Notes: generated by a model from the sequence alone, not told the origin. Counted from the first letter of the stretch, positions 32,649 through 41,081 are shown. The stretch is DNA of 64,000 bases from Streptomyces hiroshimensis (GCF_014650335.1 NZ_BMUT01000006.1:124001-188000), one strand, 5' to 3'. Made by a program: numbers and translations.

Positions 32649-32924
32649 GTGAGCGTTACCGTCCGTATCCCCACCATCCTGCGTACCTACACCGGCGGGA
32701 AGGCCGAGGTCTCCGCCGAGGGCGCGACCCTCTCCGAGGTGATCCAGTCCCTTGAGGCCAGCCACACCGGGATCGCGGCCCGCGTGCTCGATGACGCCGG
32801 CAAGCTGCGCCGGTTCGTGAACGTCTACGTCAACGACGACGACGTCCGCTTCGAGCAGGGGCTGCAGACGCCCACCCCCGACGGCTCCGCCGTCTCCGTC
32901 ATCCCTGCCGTCGCCGGCGGCTGA
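32649..32924 (+). CDS. MoaD/ThiS-family sulfur-carrier protein
   Basis: The 91-residue ubiquitin-like protein starts at GTG 32649 (GGAAGG upstream). The fold pattern is VRIPTILRTYTGG...LSEVIQSLEA...RRFVNVYVNDDDVRFEQGL, and it ends in VAGG. The exposed Gly-Gly end is what becomes thiocarboxylated in MoaD, ThiS and mycobacterial CysO. CysO works with a fold-type II PLP enzyme, and here the neighbour is also fold-type II, 101 bp upstream on the same strand. A GGGGG/CCCCC hairpin (about 32592-32607) lies in between, so co-transcription is probable but not certain. Confidence 0.85.
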   Translation: MSVTVRIPTILRTYTGGKAEVSAEGATLSEVIQSLEASHTGIAARVLDDAGKLRRFVNVYVNDDDVRFEQGLQTPTPDGSAVSVIPAVAGG

Positions 32925-33348
32925 GGTTTCACAGGCTTCTTCCGTAATTGCCGCACGACGTCCCCGGAATCGCCCCGACCGCAGAAGCGGACGGGGCGAT
33001 TCCGGCTGTTGAGCGCGATACAGTTGAGGCGATCCCCGCCCGGCGTCAGTGCCGAACGCATATGAGAACCCGTCAAGTTGTGCGCGAAGTGTGTGCACGA
33101 AATGCCGGGTTGGTTGCGTTATTCCCGGCCCGACTTGCCCTGAAATACCCGGAGTTCAGCCGATTTACTCGATCGGCCATGCCCGGAATTCTCGTCCGAG
33201 TGACCTGTTGCAGACGGCATCCGTGCAGATACATTCAGCCGCGGTCGACGCGTTCCGGCGCACACCCACTGGGCTGCCAGGGGGTGAGGTCTGACCCGGG
33301 TCCGCGAAGTGCGGTCCTGCGCAAGGGCCAGTAATAGGGGAGTTAGGC
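32925..33348. other. Gene-free 424-bp region between moaD-like gene and cspA
   Basis: No credible gene is present. It holds the terminator at 32964-33005 and then a long leader or promoter zone for the cold-shock gene, relatively AT-rich between about 33060 and 33200. GGGGAG lies 7 nt before the cspA ATG. Confidence 0.6.
32964..33005 (+). terminator. Terminator after MoaD-like gene
   Basis: A perfect 14-bp stem CCGGAATCGCCCCG (32964-32977) pairs with 32992-33005 around a 14-nt loop, 40 bp past the stop codon. It marks the likely end of the riboswitch-thrC-carrier transcript. Confidence 0.85.
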
Positions 33349-33555
33349 ATGGCTCAGGGCACCGTCAAGTGGTTCAACGCGGAGAAGGGCTACGGCTTCA
33401 TCGCGGTCGACGGTGGTGCGGATGTATTCGTCCACTACAGCGCGATTCAGATGGACGGCTACCGCACCCTCGAGGAGGGTCAGCGGGTCGAGTTCGAGAT
33501 CTCGCAGGGCCAGAAGGGGCCGCAGGCGGACATGGTGAAGCTGCAGCAGGTCTGA
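33349..33555 (+). CDS. Cold-shock protein (CspA family)
   Basis: The 68-residue single cold-shock domain has RNP1 KGYGFIAV and RNP2 VFVHYSAI, the nucleic-acid-binding signatures, and length typical of Csp (65-70). It binds single-stranded RNA or DNA and acts as an RNA chaperone. Start ATG 33349 has GGGGAG upstream. It is followed by a strong terminator. Confidence 0.93.
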   Translation: MAQGTVKWFNAEKGYGFIAVDGGADVFVHYSAIQMDGYRTLEEGQRVEFEISQGQKGPQADMVKLQQV

Positions 33556-33591
33556 TCGCGGCGCATCGACCACCGGCTCGCTCGGTTTGCA

Positions 33592-33625
33592 GAGGGGCTC
33601 GCACCCGACGGGGTGCGGGCCCCTC
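33592..33625 (+). terminator. Terminator after cspA
   Basis: A 15-bp stem (33592-33606 with 33611-33625, one U-G pair) and a 4-nt loop lie 37 bp past the cspA stop. Confidence 0.88.
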
Positions 33626-33778
33626 GCGCGTGTGCGGGACACGTGGGGTGGGTACGGCTGCCTGGGGCCCCTGCTCGGCGACCTCGTGGGCGTGACCGTC
33701 CCCCCGAGGCGCTTGCGCCCCCGGCTGGCGCCGGGAGGTGCCCCCCTGCCACTTGCGGAGGGTGTAGAGACTGAACCG

Positions 33779-33841
33779 CTTGCACTCGGGGTGGTCGAGT
33801 GCTAATCATTGGGCTTAGCACTCTCCGAGTGAGAGTGACAG
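33779..33841. promoter_or_regulatory. Two tandem CIRCE (HrcA) operators
   Basis: CIRCE consensus is TTAGCACTC-N9-GAGTGCTAA. Element 1: CTTGCACTC (33779-33787), N9, GAGTGCTAA (33797-33805). Element 2: TTAGCACTC (33815-33823), N9, GAGTGACAG (33833-33841). Each element has one perfect arm and one degenerate arm, and the arms are equally spaced. HrcA is the heat-shock repressor known to control groEL genes in Streptomyces. Confidence 0.85.
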
Positions 33842-33967
33842 ATTTGGACCGTCGGTGAGGTCCGCATGCCAGGCGGGGCAAGGAACCGCAGGGTACGCAG
33901 GCCGTCCGTCGCGGGCGCCAGTGCGGTCCGGAGCAGTCTCCACCCCGTCCTGGGAGGACCACTTCAC

Positions 33968-35590
33968 ATGGCCAAGATCATCGCGTTCGACGAGGAGGCA
34001 CGGCGCGGTCTCGAGCGCGGGATGAACCAGCTCGCCGACGCCGTCAAGGTCACCCTCGGCCCCAAGGGCCGCAACGTCGTCCTCGAGAAGAAGTGGGGCG
34101 CCCCCACGATCACCAACGATGGTGTCTCCATCGCCAAGGAGATCGAGCTCGAGGACCCGTACGAGAAGATCGGCGCCGAGCTGGTCAAGGAGGTCGCGAA
34201 GAAGACGGACGACGTCGCCGGTGACGGCACGACGACCGCGACCGTCCTGGCCCAGGCCCTGGTCCGCGAGGGCCTGCGCAACGTCGCCGCGGGTGCCAAC
34301 CCGATGGCGCTGAAGCGCGGTATCGAGAAGGCCGTCGAGGCCGTCTCCGGTGCCCTGCTCGAGCAGGCCAAGGACGTGGAGACCAAGGAGCAGATCGCCT
34401 CCACCGCCTCCATCTCCGCCGCCGACACCCAGATCGGCGAGCTCATCGCCGAGGCCATGGACAAGGTCGGCAAGGAAGGCGTCATCACCGTCGAGGAGTC
34501 CCAGACCTTCGGTCTGGAGCTGGAGCTCACCGAGGGTATGCGCTTCGACAAGGGCTACATCTCGGCGTACTTCGCCACCGACATGGAGCGTATGGAGGCG
34601 TCCCTCGACGACCCGTACATCCTGATCGTCAACTCCAAGATCGGCTCGGTCAAGGACCTGCTGCCGCTCCTGGAGAAGGTCATGCAGTCCGGCAAGCCGC
34701 TGCTGATCATCGCCGAGGACGTCGAGGGCGAGGCCCTGTCCACGCTCGTCGTGAACAAGATCCGCGGCACCTTCAAGTCCGTCGCCGTCAAGGCCCCGGG
34801 CTTCGGCGACCGCCGCAAGGCCATGCTCGGTGACATCGCCATCCTCACCGGTGGCACCGTCATCTCCGAGGAGGTCGGCCTCAAGCTGGAGAACGCCGGT
34901 CTCGACCTGCTCGGCCGCGCCCGCAAGGTCGTCATCACCAAGGACGAGACGACCATCGTCGACGGTGCCGGTGACAGCGACCAGGTCCAGGGCCGCGTCA
35001 ACCAGATCCGCGCCGAGATCGAGAACAGCGACTCGGACTACGACCGCGAGAAGCTCCAGGAGCGCCTCGCGAAGCTGGCCGGCGGCGTGGCCGTCATCAA
35101 GGCCGGTGCCGCGACCGAGGTCGAGCTCAAGGAGCGCAAGCACCGCATCGAGGACGCCGTTCGCAACGCGAAGGCGGCCGTCGAGGAGGGCATCGTCGCC
35201 GGTGGTGGCGTGGCCCTGCTGCAGGCCTCCCAGGTGTTCGAGAAGCTGGAGCTCGAGGGCGACGAGGCCACCGGTGCCGCCGCCGTCAAGCTGGCCCTGG
35301 AGGCCCCGCTCAAGCAGATCGCGGTCAACGCCGGTCTCGAGGGCGGCGTCGTCGTGGAGAAGGTGCGCAACCTGACCCCGGGTCACGGCCTCAACGCCGC
35401 CACGGGCGAGTACGTCGACCTGGTCGCCGAGGGCATCATCGACCCGGCCAAGGTCACCCGCTCCGCCCTGCAGAACGCCGCGTCCATCGCTGCGCTCTTC
35501 CTCACCACCGAGGCCGTCATCGCCGACAAGCCGGAGAAGGCCGCCGCGGCCGCTCCGGGCGGCATGCCGGGCGGTGACATGGACTTCTGA
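33968..35590 (+). CDS. groEL2: Chaperonin GroEL2 (60 kDa)
   Basis: This is a full-length 540-residue GroEL: MAKIIAFDEEARRGLERGMN, TLGPKGRNVVLEKKWG, the ATPase motif GDGTTTATVLAQA, an apical domain, and the flexible tail GGMPGGDMDF. It folds proteins in an ATP-driven double ring with GroES. No groES precedes it, consistent with the stand-alone groEL2 locus of Streptomyces that complements a separate groES-groEL1 operon. HrcA control is indicated by the upstream CIRCE pair. Codon use is strongly biased, as expected for high expression. Confidence 0.97.
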   Translation: MAKIIAFDEEARRGLERGMNQLADAVKVTLGPKGRNVVLEKKWGAPTITNDGVSIAKEIELEDPYEKIGAELVKEVAKKTDDVAGDGTTTATVLAQALVREGLRNVAAGANPMALKRGIEKAVEAVSGALLEQAKDVETKEQIASTASISAADTQIGELIAEAMDKVGKEGVITVEESQTFGLELELTEGMRFDKGYISAYFATDMERMEASLDDPYILIVNSKIGSVKDLLPLLEKVMQSGKPLLIIAEDVEGEALSTLVVNKIRGTFKSVAVKAPGFGDRRKAMLGDIAILTGGTVISEEVGLKLENAGLDLLGRARKVVITKDETTIVDGAGDSDQVQGRVNQIRAEIENSDSDYDREKLQERLAKLAGGVAVIKAGAATEVELKERKHRIEDAVRNAKAAVEEGIVAGGGVALLQASQVFEKLELEGDEATGAAAVKLALEAPLKQIAVNAGLEGGVVVEKVRNLTPGHGLNAATGEYVDLVAEGIIDPAKVTRSALQNAASIAALFLTTEAVIADKPEKAAAAAPGGMPGGDMDF

Positions 35591-35626
35591 TCCGCACCGG
35601 ATCACTTGTCCTGAACGCTGTACGCC

Positions 35627-35662
35627 GAGGGCGGCACCCCCTGCGAAGGGGGTGCCGCCCTC
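35627..35662. terminator. Bidirectional terminator (groEL2 / PTS)
   Basis: A perfect 15-bp stem (35627-35641 with 35648-35662) with a 6-nt loop lies between convergent genes, with the flanks GTACGCC/GGGCGTAC extending it. Confidence 0.9.
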
Positions 35663-35681
35663 GGGCGTACCGCCTTTGTCC

Positions 35682-37223
35682 TCAGTCGCCGGACGGGCTT
35701 TTCTCCCCACCGGCGTTCAGCTCGCGCAGCGACTCGCGGCTCAGGCCGAACGCGTACGTCGCCACGAACCCCGCCGCGTAGCCCACCAGCAGGCCCGCCC
35801 CGTAGACCGCCACCGCCCGGCCCAGGCCGTGGCCGCCCTGCAGCAGCGGGAACAGGGCCCAGCCCGACGGGCCGATGGCCGTCGAGCCGACCGTGTCGCC
35901 CAGCTGCCCGAGCAGTCCCACGAACGCGCCCCCGAACGCGCCGCCGACGCACGCCGTGACGAACGGGCGGCCCAGTGGGAGCGAGACACCGTAGATCAGG
36001 GGTTCGCCGATGCCCAGGAGGCCGGCCGGCATCGCGGAGCGGATCGTCCGGCGCACCGAGGCGTTGTGCGACAGGCGGACGTAGACCGCGAGGGCCGCGC
36101 CCACCTGGCCTGCGCCCGCCATCGCGAGGATCGGCAGGAGCACCGTGTGGCCCTGCTGCTGGATCAGGGTCGCGTGGATGGGGATGAGGGCCTGGTGCAG
36201 GCCCAGCATCACCAGGGGCAGGAACAGCCCGCCCAGGACGAAGCCGGCCGCCGTCCCGCCGTTCGCGAGCAGCCGGTCGGCGAAGTGGCCGATGGCCGTG
36301 GCGGCCTTGCCTGCCGCGTACATCAGCCCGTACAGCGTGACCAGGCCCGCCACCAGGACCGTCACCGTCGGGGTGACCAGCACGTCCAGGGCCTCGGGGA
36401 CGCGGCGCCGGCACCACCGTTCGACGCGGGTGGCGAGCAGGGCCGCGGCCAGCGCACCGAGCACCCCGCCCTGGCCGGGCATGAGCTTCTCGCCGAACGC
36501 CGTCACCCGGTCCACGCCGGGGAAGACGATGATCGCCGCGACGGCCCCGCCCAGGACGGGGGTGCCGCCGAACTCCTTCGCCGTGTTGTAGCCGACGAAG
36601 ACCGCGATCAGGGACATGAAGCCCGACGCGCACGCGGTCAGCGCGGGGGCCAGCGCGGGCAGCCAGTGGAGGTTGGCGAGCAGCCCGGCCAGGCCCGCCA
36701 CGATGCCGCAGCCGATCAGGGCAGGGATCAGCGGGACGAAGATCTGGGCGATCCGGCGCAGGAACTCCCTGGCCGGGGTGGCGTTGCGGGCCTTGCGCTC
36801 GGCCCGGATCGCCGCGCCGCGCTCGGCCAGCGCCTCGGCGGTGACGGCCCCCGCGGGGACGGCCTCCGCGGGGACGGATTCCGTGGTGACGGCCTCCGCG
36901 GTGACGGATTCCGCAGGGCCCGGCTCCATGTGCCGCGCGAGCTCCGGCGCGACCTTGGCCACCGTGCCCGGGCCGAGCACGATCTGGAGGGCCGGGCCGT
37001 CCTCGACGACGCCCAGTACGCCCGGAAGGGCCCGCAGTTCGCCGCGCCGGACGGCCGAGGGGTCCCGGACGGTCACCCGCAGCCGCGTCATGCAGTTCTC
37101 GACGGACGCGAGGTTGGCGGCGCCGCCGAGGAGGGGGAGGAGCGCGGCCGCGACGGCGCCGCGGCCGCGCTCCCCTCTCGGGCCGTCGTCCGGCGGGTCC
37201 GGCGCCATGGTGCGGCTACTCAT
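35682..37223 (-). CDS. murP: PTS EIIBC permease (MurNAc type likely)
   Basis: The 513-residue protein has an EIIB domain with phospho-acceptor Cys44 (ENCMTRLRV), a linker of about 35 residues made of repeating TAEAV/PAEAV units, and an EIIC membrane domain (about 150-500) with GLHQALIPI and LLGIGEPLIYGV motifs. EIIA is absent, as in E. coli MurP, so phosphate must come from a separate EIIA. The gene overlaps murQ by 8 bp and lies downstream of an RpiR regulator, which supports import of N-acetylmuramic acid as the 6-phosphate. GlcNAc-type substrates are an alternative. Confidence 0.78.
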   Translation of the reverse strand: MSSRTMAPDPPDDGPRGERGRGAVAAALLPLLGGAANLASVENCMTRLRVTVRDPSAVRRGELRALPGVLGVVEDGPALQIVLGPGTVAKVAPELARHMEPGPAESVTAEAVTTESVPAEAVPAGAVTAEALAERGAAIRAERKARNATPAREFLRRIAQIFVPLIPALIGCGIVAGLAGLLANLHWLPALAPALTACASGFMSLIAVFVGYNTAKEFGGTPVLGGAVAAIIVFPGVDRVTAFGEKLMPGQGGVLGALAAALLATRVERWCRRRVPEALDVLVTPTVTVLVAGLVTLYGLMYAAGKAATAIGHFADRLLANGGTAAGFVLGGLFLPLVMLGLHQALIPIHATLIQQQGHTVLLPILAMAGAGQVGAALAVYVRLSHNASVRRTIRSAMPAGLLGIGEPLIYGVSLPLGRPFVTACVGGAFGGAFVGLLGQLGDTVGSTAIGPSGWALFPLLQGGHGLGRAVAVYGAGLLVGYAAGFVATYAFGLSRESLRELNAGGEKSPSGD

Positions 37224-38211
37224 GTGCCGCGTGGAGCGCCGTGCGCAGATGGCCGCCCGACTCGTCCAGGAGGCGCGCGGCCGTACGCCCGTCGACCCCG
37301 CCCAGGACGACGAGGATGGCGTTCTTCACCTCTCCGCCGGTCTCCGTCAGCGCGGCCTCTATCTCCTGCTCGGAGGCGCCGGTGGCCAGGGCGACGATCT
37401 GCCGGGAGCGGGCGCGCAGCTTCTCGTTGGTGGCCCGCACGTCGACCATCAGGTTCCCGTACGTCTTGCCGAGCCGGATCATGGTGATCGTCGAGAGCAT
37501 GTTGAGGACGAGCTTCTGGGCGGTGCCGGCCTTGAGCCGGGTCGAGCCGGTGAGCAGCTCGGGTCCGACGACGACCTCGATGGCGTGGTCGGCGGCCAGG
37601 GCGAGGGGCGAACCGGCGTTGCAGGACACCCCGATGGTCAGTGCCCCGGCGGCGCGGGCGTGCTCGACGGCGCCGACCGCGTAAGGGGTGCGGCCGGAGG
37701 CGGAGACGCCGACGACGGTGTCGGACGGGCCGACACCGAGCGCCGCCAGGTCGCCCGCGGCCAGCTCCCGGTTGTCCTCGGCGCCTTCGACGGCGGTCAC
37801 GAGCGCCGTGGCACCGCCCGCGATCACGCCCATGACCTGCGAGGGGTCGGTGTTGAAGGTCGGCGGGCACTCGCTGGCGTCCAGCACGCCGAGGCGGCCG
37901 GCGGTGCCCGCGCCCGCGTAGACGAGCCGCCCGCCGCGGGCCATCCGGGCGGCGGTCGCGTCGATGGCGGCGGCGATCTCGGGCAGCCGGGCGGCGACGG
38001 CGGCGGGCACGCCCGCGTCCTCGCCGTTCATGATCCTGGCGATGTCGAGGGTGGGCAGCCGGTCGATCTCCGCGAGGTCGGGGCGGAAGGCCTCGGTGGT
38101 GAGGGCGGCGAGCTCGGCGCGCAGTGCGCTGCGCGCTTGCGAGGGCGCTGGTGCGGACGGGCCCGTCGGGGTGGCGGCGGATGCGGATGACGACGAAGCA
38201 GAAGAGGCCAT
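37216..38211 (-). CDS. murQ: N-acetylmuramic acid 6-phosphate etherase
   Basis: The 331-residue lyase splits MurNAc-6-phosphate into GlcNAc-6-phosphate and lactate. The SIS-fold signatures RLVYAGAGTAGRLGVLDASE, PPTFNTDPSQVMGVIAGG, GVSASGRTPY and GSTRLKAGTAQKLVLNMLST are all present. The N-terminal about 28 residues are Ser/Ala-rich and look unstructured. Its product can feed NagA, encoded about 15 kb away. The gene is between the RpiR regulator and the PTS gene, all on one strand. Confidence 0.92.
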   Translation of the reverse strand: MASSASSSSASAATPTGPSAPAPSQARSALRAELAALTTEAFRPDLAEIDRLPTLDIARIMNGEDAGVPAAVAARLPEIAAAIDATAARMARGGRLVYAGAGTAGRLGVLDASECPPTFNTDPSQVMGVIAGGATALVTAVEGAEDNRELAAGDLAALGVGPSDTVVGVSASGRTPYAVGAVEHARAAGALTIGVSCNAGSPLALAADHAIEVVVGPELLTGSTRLKAGTAQKLVLNMLSTITMIRLGKTYGNLMVDVRATNEKLRARSRQIVALATGASEQEIEAALTETGGEVKNAILVVLGGVDGRTAARLLDESGGHLRTALHAAHE

Positions 38212-38255
38212 GGGCGGACGGCTCTTTCCATGCGGGCCGGGCGGGCCGGCTTCGG

Positions 38256-39260
38256 TCAGCGCGGGGAGCGCGGGGCGTGGCGGTGGGCGAGCGCTTCGTA
38301 CGAGGCGGACAGGGCCGGCGCCGCGGACTCGTACGTCCGCTGGGCGACGCCGATGAACAGGCAGTCCACCACGAGGAGCTGGCTGGTGCGGCTCGACATG
38401 GCCGCGGGGCGCAGCTCGCTCTCCCGGGCGGAGGACGTGGTGAGCACGTGGTCCGCGTACTGGGCGATCCCGCCTTCCGGGCGGCCGGTGATCGCGAGCG
38501 TCGTCGCGCCGTGCTCGAAGGCGACGCGCAGCGGTTCGATGACGTCGGTGGTCCGGCCGGAGTGGGTGATGGCGACGGCGACGTCGCCGGCGCGCAGCTG
38601 GACGGCGTTGGTGACGGCCAGGTGGGGGTCGGCGGGGGCGTGGGCGATCAGGCCGATGCGGAGCAGCTTCTGGACGAGGTCCTGGCCGACGAGGTTGGAG
38701 GCGCCGATGCCGTAGACGTCGATGCGCCGGGCGCCGGCGAGGGCGGTCACCGCGGCCTCCAGCTGCGCGGTGTCGAGGGCGGCGGCGGTGTCCGCCAGGC
38801 ACTGCGCCTCCTCCTGGGCGAGCTTGGCGACGACGGCGGGCAGCGGGTCGTCGACCGCGATGTCGGCGGTGACGGCCGGGGCGCGGCCGGCCGCCTGTTC
38901 CGCGGCGAGCGCGGCGAGGGCCAGCCGCAGGTCGCGGTAGCCCGGATAGCCCAGGATGCGGGCGGTGCGCACGACGGTGGCCTCGCTCGTGCCCGTGCGC
39001 TCCGCGAGGCCGGTGACGGTGAGCGCGGCGGAGCCCGCGGGATCGCCCGCCACGGCCTCGGCGACGCGCTGCATCGAGCGGGTCATGGAGGGCGCGAGCG
39101 TACGGACCTTGGCGGCGAGGGCGCCGGGGGCGGGCGCGCTGCGGGCGGGCGGCGCGACGGGCGGCGCGACGGGTGGCGTGGCGGCGGGCGCGGTGGGGGC
39201 GTCGGCCGGCGCGGGGACGGGACGGTCGCCTCCGGCGGTTTCTTTCAATTTGCTGCTCAC
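38256..39260 (-). CDS. murR: RpiR-family transcriptional regulator (MurR-like)
   Basis: The 334-residue regulator has an Ala/Pro-rich leader (about 10-45), an HTH_6 domain (about 45-120; LAERTGTSEATVVRTARILGY) and a SIS ligand domain (about 150-290; VYGIGASNLVGQDLVQKL and AITHSGRTTDVIEPL). SIS domains of this family sense phosphosugars; MurNAc-6-phosphate is the natural guess given murQ and murP downstream. The start is taken as GTG 39260 (VSSKLKET). No good ribosome-binding site precedes it, so it may be leaderless or start at another codon. A symmetric site lies just upstream. Confidence 0.85.
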   Translation of the reverse strand: MSSKLKETAGGDRPVPAPADAPTAPAATPPVAPPVAPPARSAPAPGALAAKVRTLAPSMTRSMQRVAEAVAGDPAGSAALTVTGLAERTGTSEATVVRTARILGYPGYRDLRLALAALAAEQAAGRAPAVTADIAVDDPLPAVVAKLAQEEAQCLADTAAALDTAQLEAAVTALAGARRIDVYGIGASNLVGQDLVQKLLRIGLIAHAPADPHLAVTNAVQLRAGDVAVAITHSGRTTDVIEPLRVAFEHGATTLAITGRPEGGIAQYADHVLTTSSARESELRPAAMSSRTSQLLVVDCLFIGVAQRTYESAAPALSASYEALAHRHAPRSPR

Positions 39261-39264
39261 CTTT

Positions 39265-39279
39265 TGAAAGGTATTTTCA
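39265..39279. promoter_or_regulatory. Inverted repeat TGAAA-N5-TTTCA before murR
   Basis: A perfect 5+5 bp inverted repeat (39265-39269 and 39275-39279) begins 5 bp upstream of the murR start in an AT-rich pocket. Position suggests autoregulation or an operator shared with the divergent gene at 39324. Confidence 0.45.
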
Positions 39280-39323
39280 GGGTGGTGAGCCGTCAACCGC
39301 CCCCGTCCGGGACAATGGACCGT

Positions 39324-39683
39324 ATGGAGCTCGAACAAACGCTGCACACGGCGCGCGCCCTGATCCTCGCCGACCTGGTCGCGGGTGATGTGGCGGAGGC
39401 CGACGTCGTCTCGCTCGTCGAGGACGCGGTGGCGCAGCGGCGGTGGTGGGTCGAGCAGTGGCCGGAGGGCGCCGGGTTCGTGGTCGGGCTCATAGCCCAG
39501 GACGTCCAGGACGCCCTGCTGGAGCGGTACGGGCGCTGGCCGCTGTGCCCGGTCTGCACCGAATCCGGTGACCTGCACGCCCTGGAGGTCGAGCCGGAGC
39601 TGGGGCCCGACCCGCACTGGGCCTGCACCAAGCAGACGGTCCTGGTCGCACCCGTCGGCTCGCTCGCCGACGCCCTGCGGTGA
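39324..39683 (+). CDS. Hypothetical protein
   Basis: The 119-residue acidic soluble protein opens with MELEQTLHTARALILADLVA and contains WPLCPVCTESGD and HWACTKQTVLVAPVG. One CxxC and a later Cys could bind metal. I recall similar proteins next to DUF4031 genes in Streptomyces but no function. An in-frame ATG at 39315 is an alternative start. It is divergent from murR. Confidence 0.65.
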   Translation: MELEQTLHTARALILADLVAGDVAEADVVSLVEDAVAQRRWWVEQWPEGAGFVVGLIAQDVQDALLERYGRWPLCPVCTESGDLHALEVEPELGPDPHWACTKQTVLVAPVGSLADALR

Positions 39684-39693
39684 GGCGCCGCCG

Positions 39694-39960
39694 ATGACGC
39701 TCTACATCGACCCGCCCGTCTGGCCCGGGCACGGCCGCATGTGGTCGCACCTGATCAGCGATGTGTCGTACGACGAGCTGCACGCCTTCGCGGCGCGGCT
39801 CGGCGCTCCCGCCCGCGCGTTCGACCGCGATCACTACGACGTGCCGTCGACGTCCTACGGGGACGCCGTGCGGCTGGGCGCGGTGGAGGCGAGCAGCAAG
39901 GAGCTGGTGCGGCTGCTGGTGGGTGCGGGGTTGCGGCGGCCGAAGCACGAGCGGCCGTAG
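39694..39960 (+). CDS. DUF4031 protein
   Basis: The 88-residue protein has DUF4031 hallmarks: MTLYIDPPVWPGHGRMWSHL, DVSYDELHAFAARLGAP, FDRDHYDVP and GAVEASSKELVRLL. It is cytoplasmic and compact, of unknown function. It starts 10 bp after the preceding stop, so the two are probably co-expressed. Confidence 0.9.
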   Translation: MTLYIDPPVWPGHGRMWSHLISDVSYDELHAFAARLGAPARAFDRDHYDVPSTSYGDAVRLGAVEASSKELVRLLVGAGLRRPKHERP

Positions 39961-39977
39961 TCCATGCGGCTGCGCGG

Positions 39978-40652
39978 TCAGCCGGCCAGCAGGTCCAGTT
40001 CGGTGCCGAGGTTGTGGCGCGCGACCGCCTCCCAGCGGTCGTAGCCCAGCGGCGTGCGGAAGAGCCGCGGCAGTTCCAGGAGCTGCCGCAGCACGGCCGA
40101 GCGCCCCTCGCGGAAGGCGGCGTCCGGCACGAAGCCGTACTCCTCGCGGACGGCGGCGGCGTAGGCCGCGTACTCCTGCGGGGAGCCCGCGAGCACGGCC
40201 AGGTCGGCGTCGGAGAGCACTTCGCCGTCCCGGTCGCCGGTGGCGGGGTCGTGGCCCACGGTCAGCCGCACCAGCCGGGCGACCTCGGCCGTACGGGCCG
40301 CGCCGACACCCAGCTCGGGCAGGGCGCGCTCGGCCAGGAGCGCGCTGCGCTCCTCGTTCTCGGAGCGGTCCGGGCGGTAGACCGCGTCGTGGAACCAGGC
40401 GGCGAGGCGCACGGCGTCCGCGTCGTCGGCGTGCGCGGCCAGCTCGTCGACCCGGTCCAGGACCGCCACGAGATGATCGACGGTGTGATAGCGCCGCTGC
40501 GGCTCCGACCAGCGCCGCAGCAGGTCATCGGCGTACGGCCCGGGGTCCGGGGCGCCCTCCGGTGCGGCGGTGCCGCCGCGGGCGCGGTCGACGGTCTCCT
40601 GCCAGCGGGTACGCAGGGCGGGGCCGGACGGGTGCTCGATCGTGGCTGCCAT
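39978..40652 (-). CDS. HD-domain phosphohydrolase-like protein
   Basis: The 224-residue protein carries YHTVDHLVAVLD (first His), AAWFHDAVYRP (the HD pair) and a later Asp in LSDADLAVLAG, in the order of metal-dependent HD hydrolases. The opening WQETVDRARGG...DDLLRRWSEPQRRYH is typical of a predicted metal-dependent phosphohydrolase subfamily (about 200-225 residues). The substrate is not known; nucleotides are typical. Confidence 0.8.
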   Translation of the reverse strand: MAATIEHPSGPALRTRWQETVDRARGGTAAPEGAPDPGPYADDLLRRWSEPQRRYHTVDHLVAVLDRVDELAAHADDADAVRLAAWFHDAVYRPDRSENEERSALLAERALPELGVGAARTAEVARLVRLTVGHDPATGDRDGEVLSDADLAVLAGSPQEYAAYAAAVREEYGFVPDAAFREGRSAVLRQLLELPRLFRTPLGYDRWEAVARHNLGTELDLLAG

Positions 40653-40717
40653 GGGGCCAATTGTGGAGCACCGCCTGCCCGCTCGGAGCGGGGGCGGGGT
40701 CGGGGGCGGGGGCGGGC

Positions 40718-41026
40718 TCAGGCGCCGGCTGCCCGGGCACGGGCGCCGGGTGTCAGGGCGCGCACCAGGAGCGTGCCGGTCTTCCATCCGCCGGGCGGGC
40801 CGATCTCGTTCGCCAGGGGGTGGCGGAACCCGTGCCGCTTCAGCCGGTCGGCCCACATCTCGGGGGTGTAGTCCCAGCGCTTGACGACGAGCGGGTTCGG
40901 GTCGTCGGCCTGGGTGATGTAGGACGCCTGGCAGCCGTAGCAGCCTTCGACTGCAGGGCGCTGGGAGAAGGCCAGCACCCCGCCGGGCTTCCTGCGGGCG
41001 TAGGTGTCCCACGCCGTCGTGTTCAT
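40718..41026 (-). pseudogene. C-terminal stub of a SAM methyltransferase-like gene
   Basis: The 102 codons from ATG 41026 read like only the last third of a class I methyltransferase: RKPGGVLAFSQRP (the usual LKPGG beta-5 region), then an inserted CYGCQ, RWDYTPEMWADRLKRHGF and a closing KTGTLLVRA strand. The SAM-binding GxGxG segment and the first half of the Rossmann fold are absent, and a different gene starts 55 bp upstream. It could be expressed as a small protein, but loss of the 5' part by deletion is the simpler reading. Confidence 0.5.
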
Positions 41027-41081
41027 GGGCGCGGCCGGCCGCACCACGCGGGTACGGCCGGCCTGGATGCCTGGGCGCTGA

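Larger units (their letters stand above)
33556..33967. other. 412-bp intergenic region carrying groEL2 promoter
   Basis: After the cspA terminator comes a GC-rich stretch (33690-33755) with a CCCCCGGCTGGCGCCGGGAG hairpin-like block. Two tandem CIRCE elements (33779-33841) and a leader of about 125 bp to groEL2 follow. No gene is seen. Confidence 0.65.
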
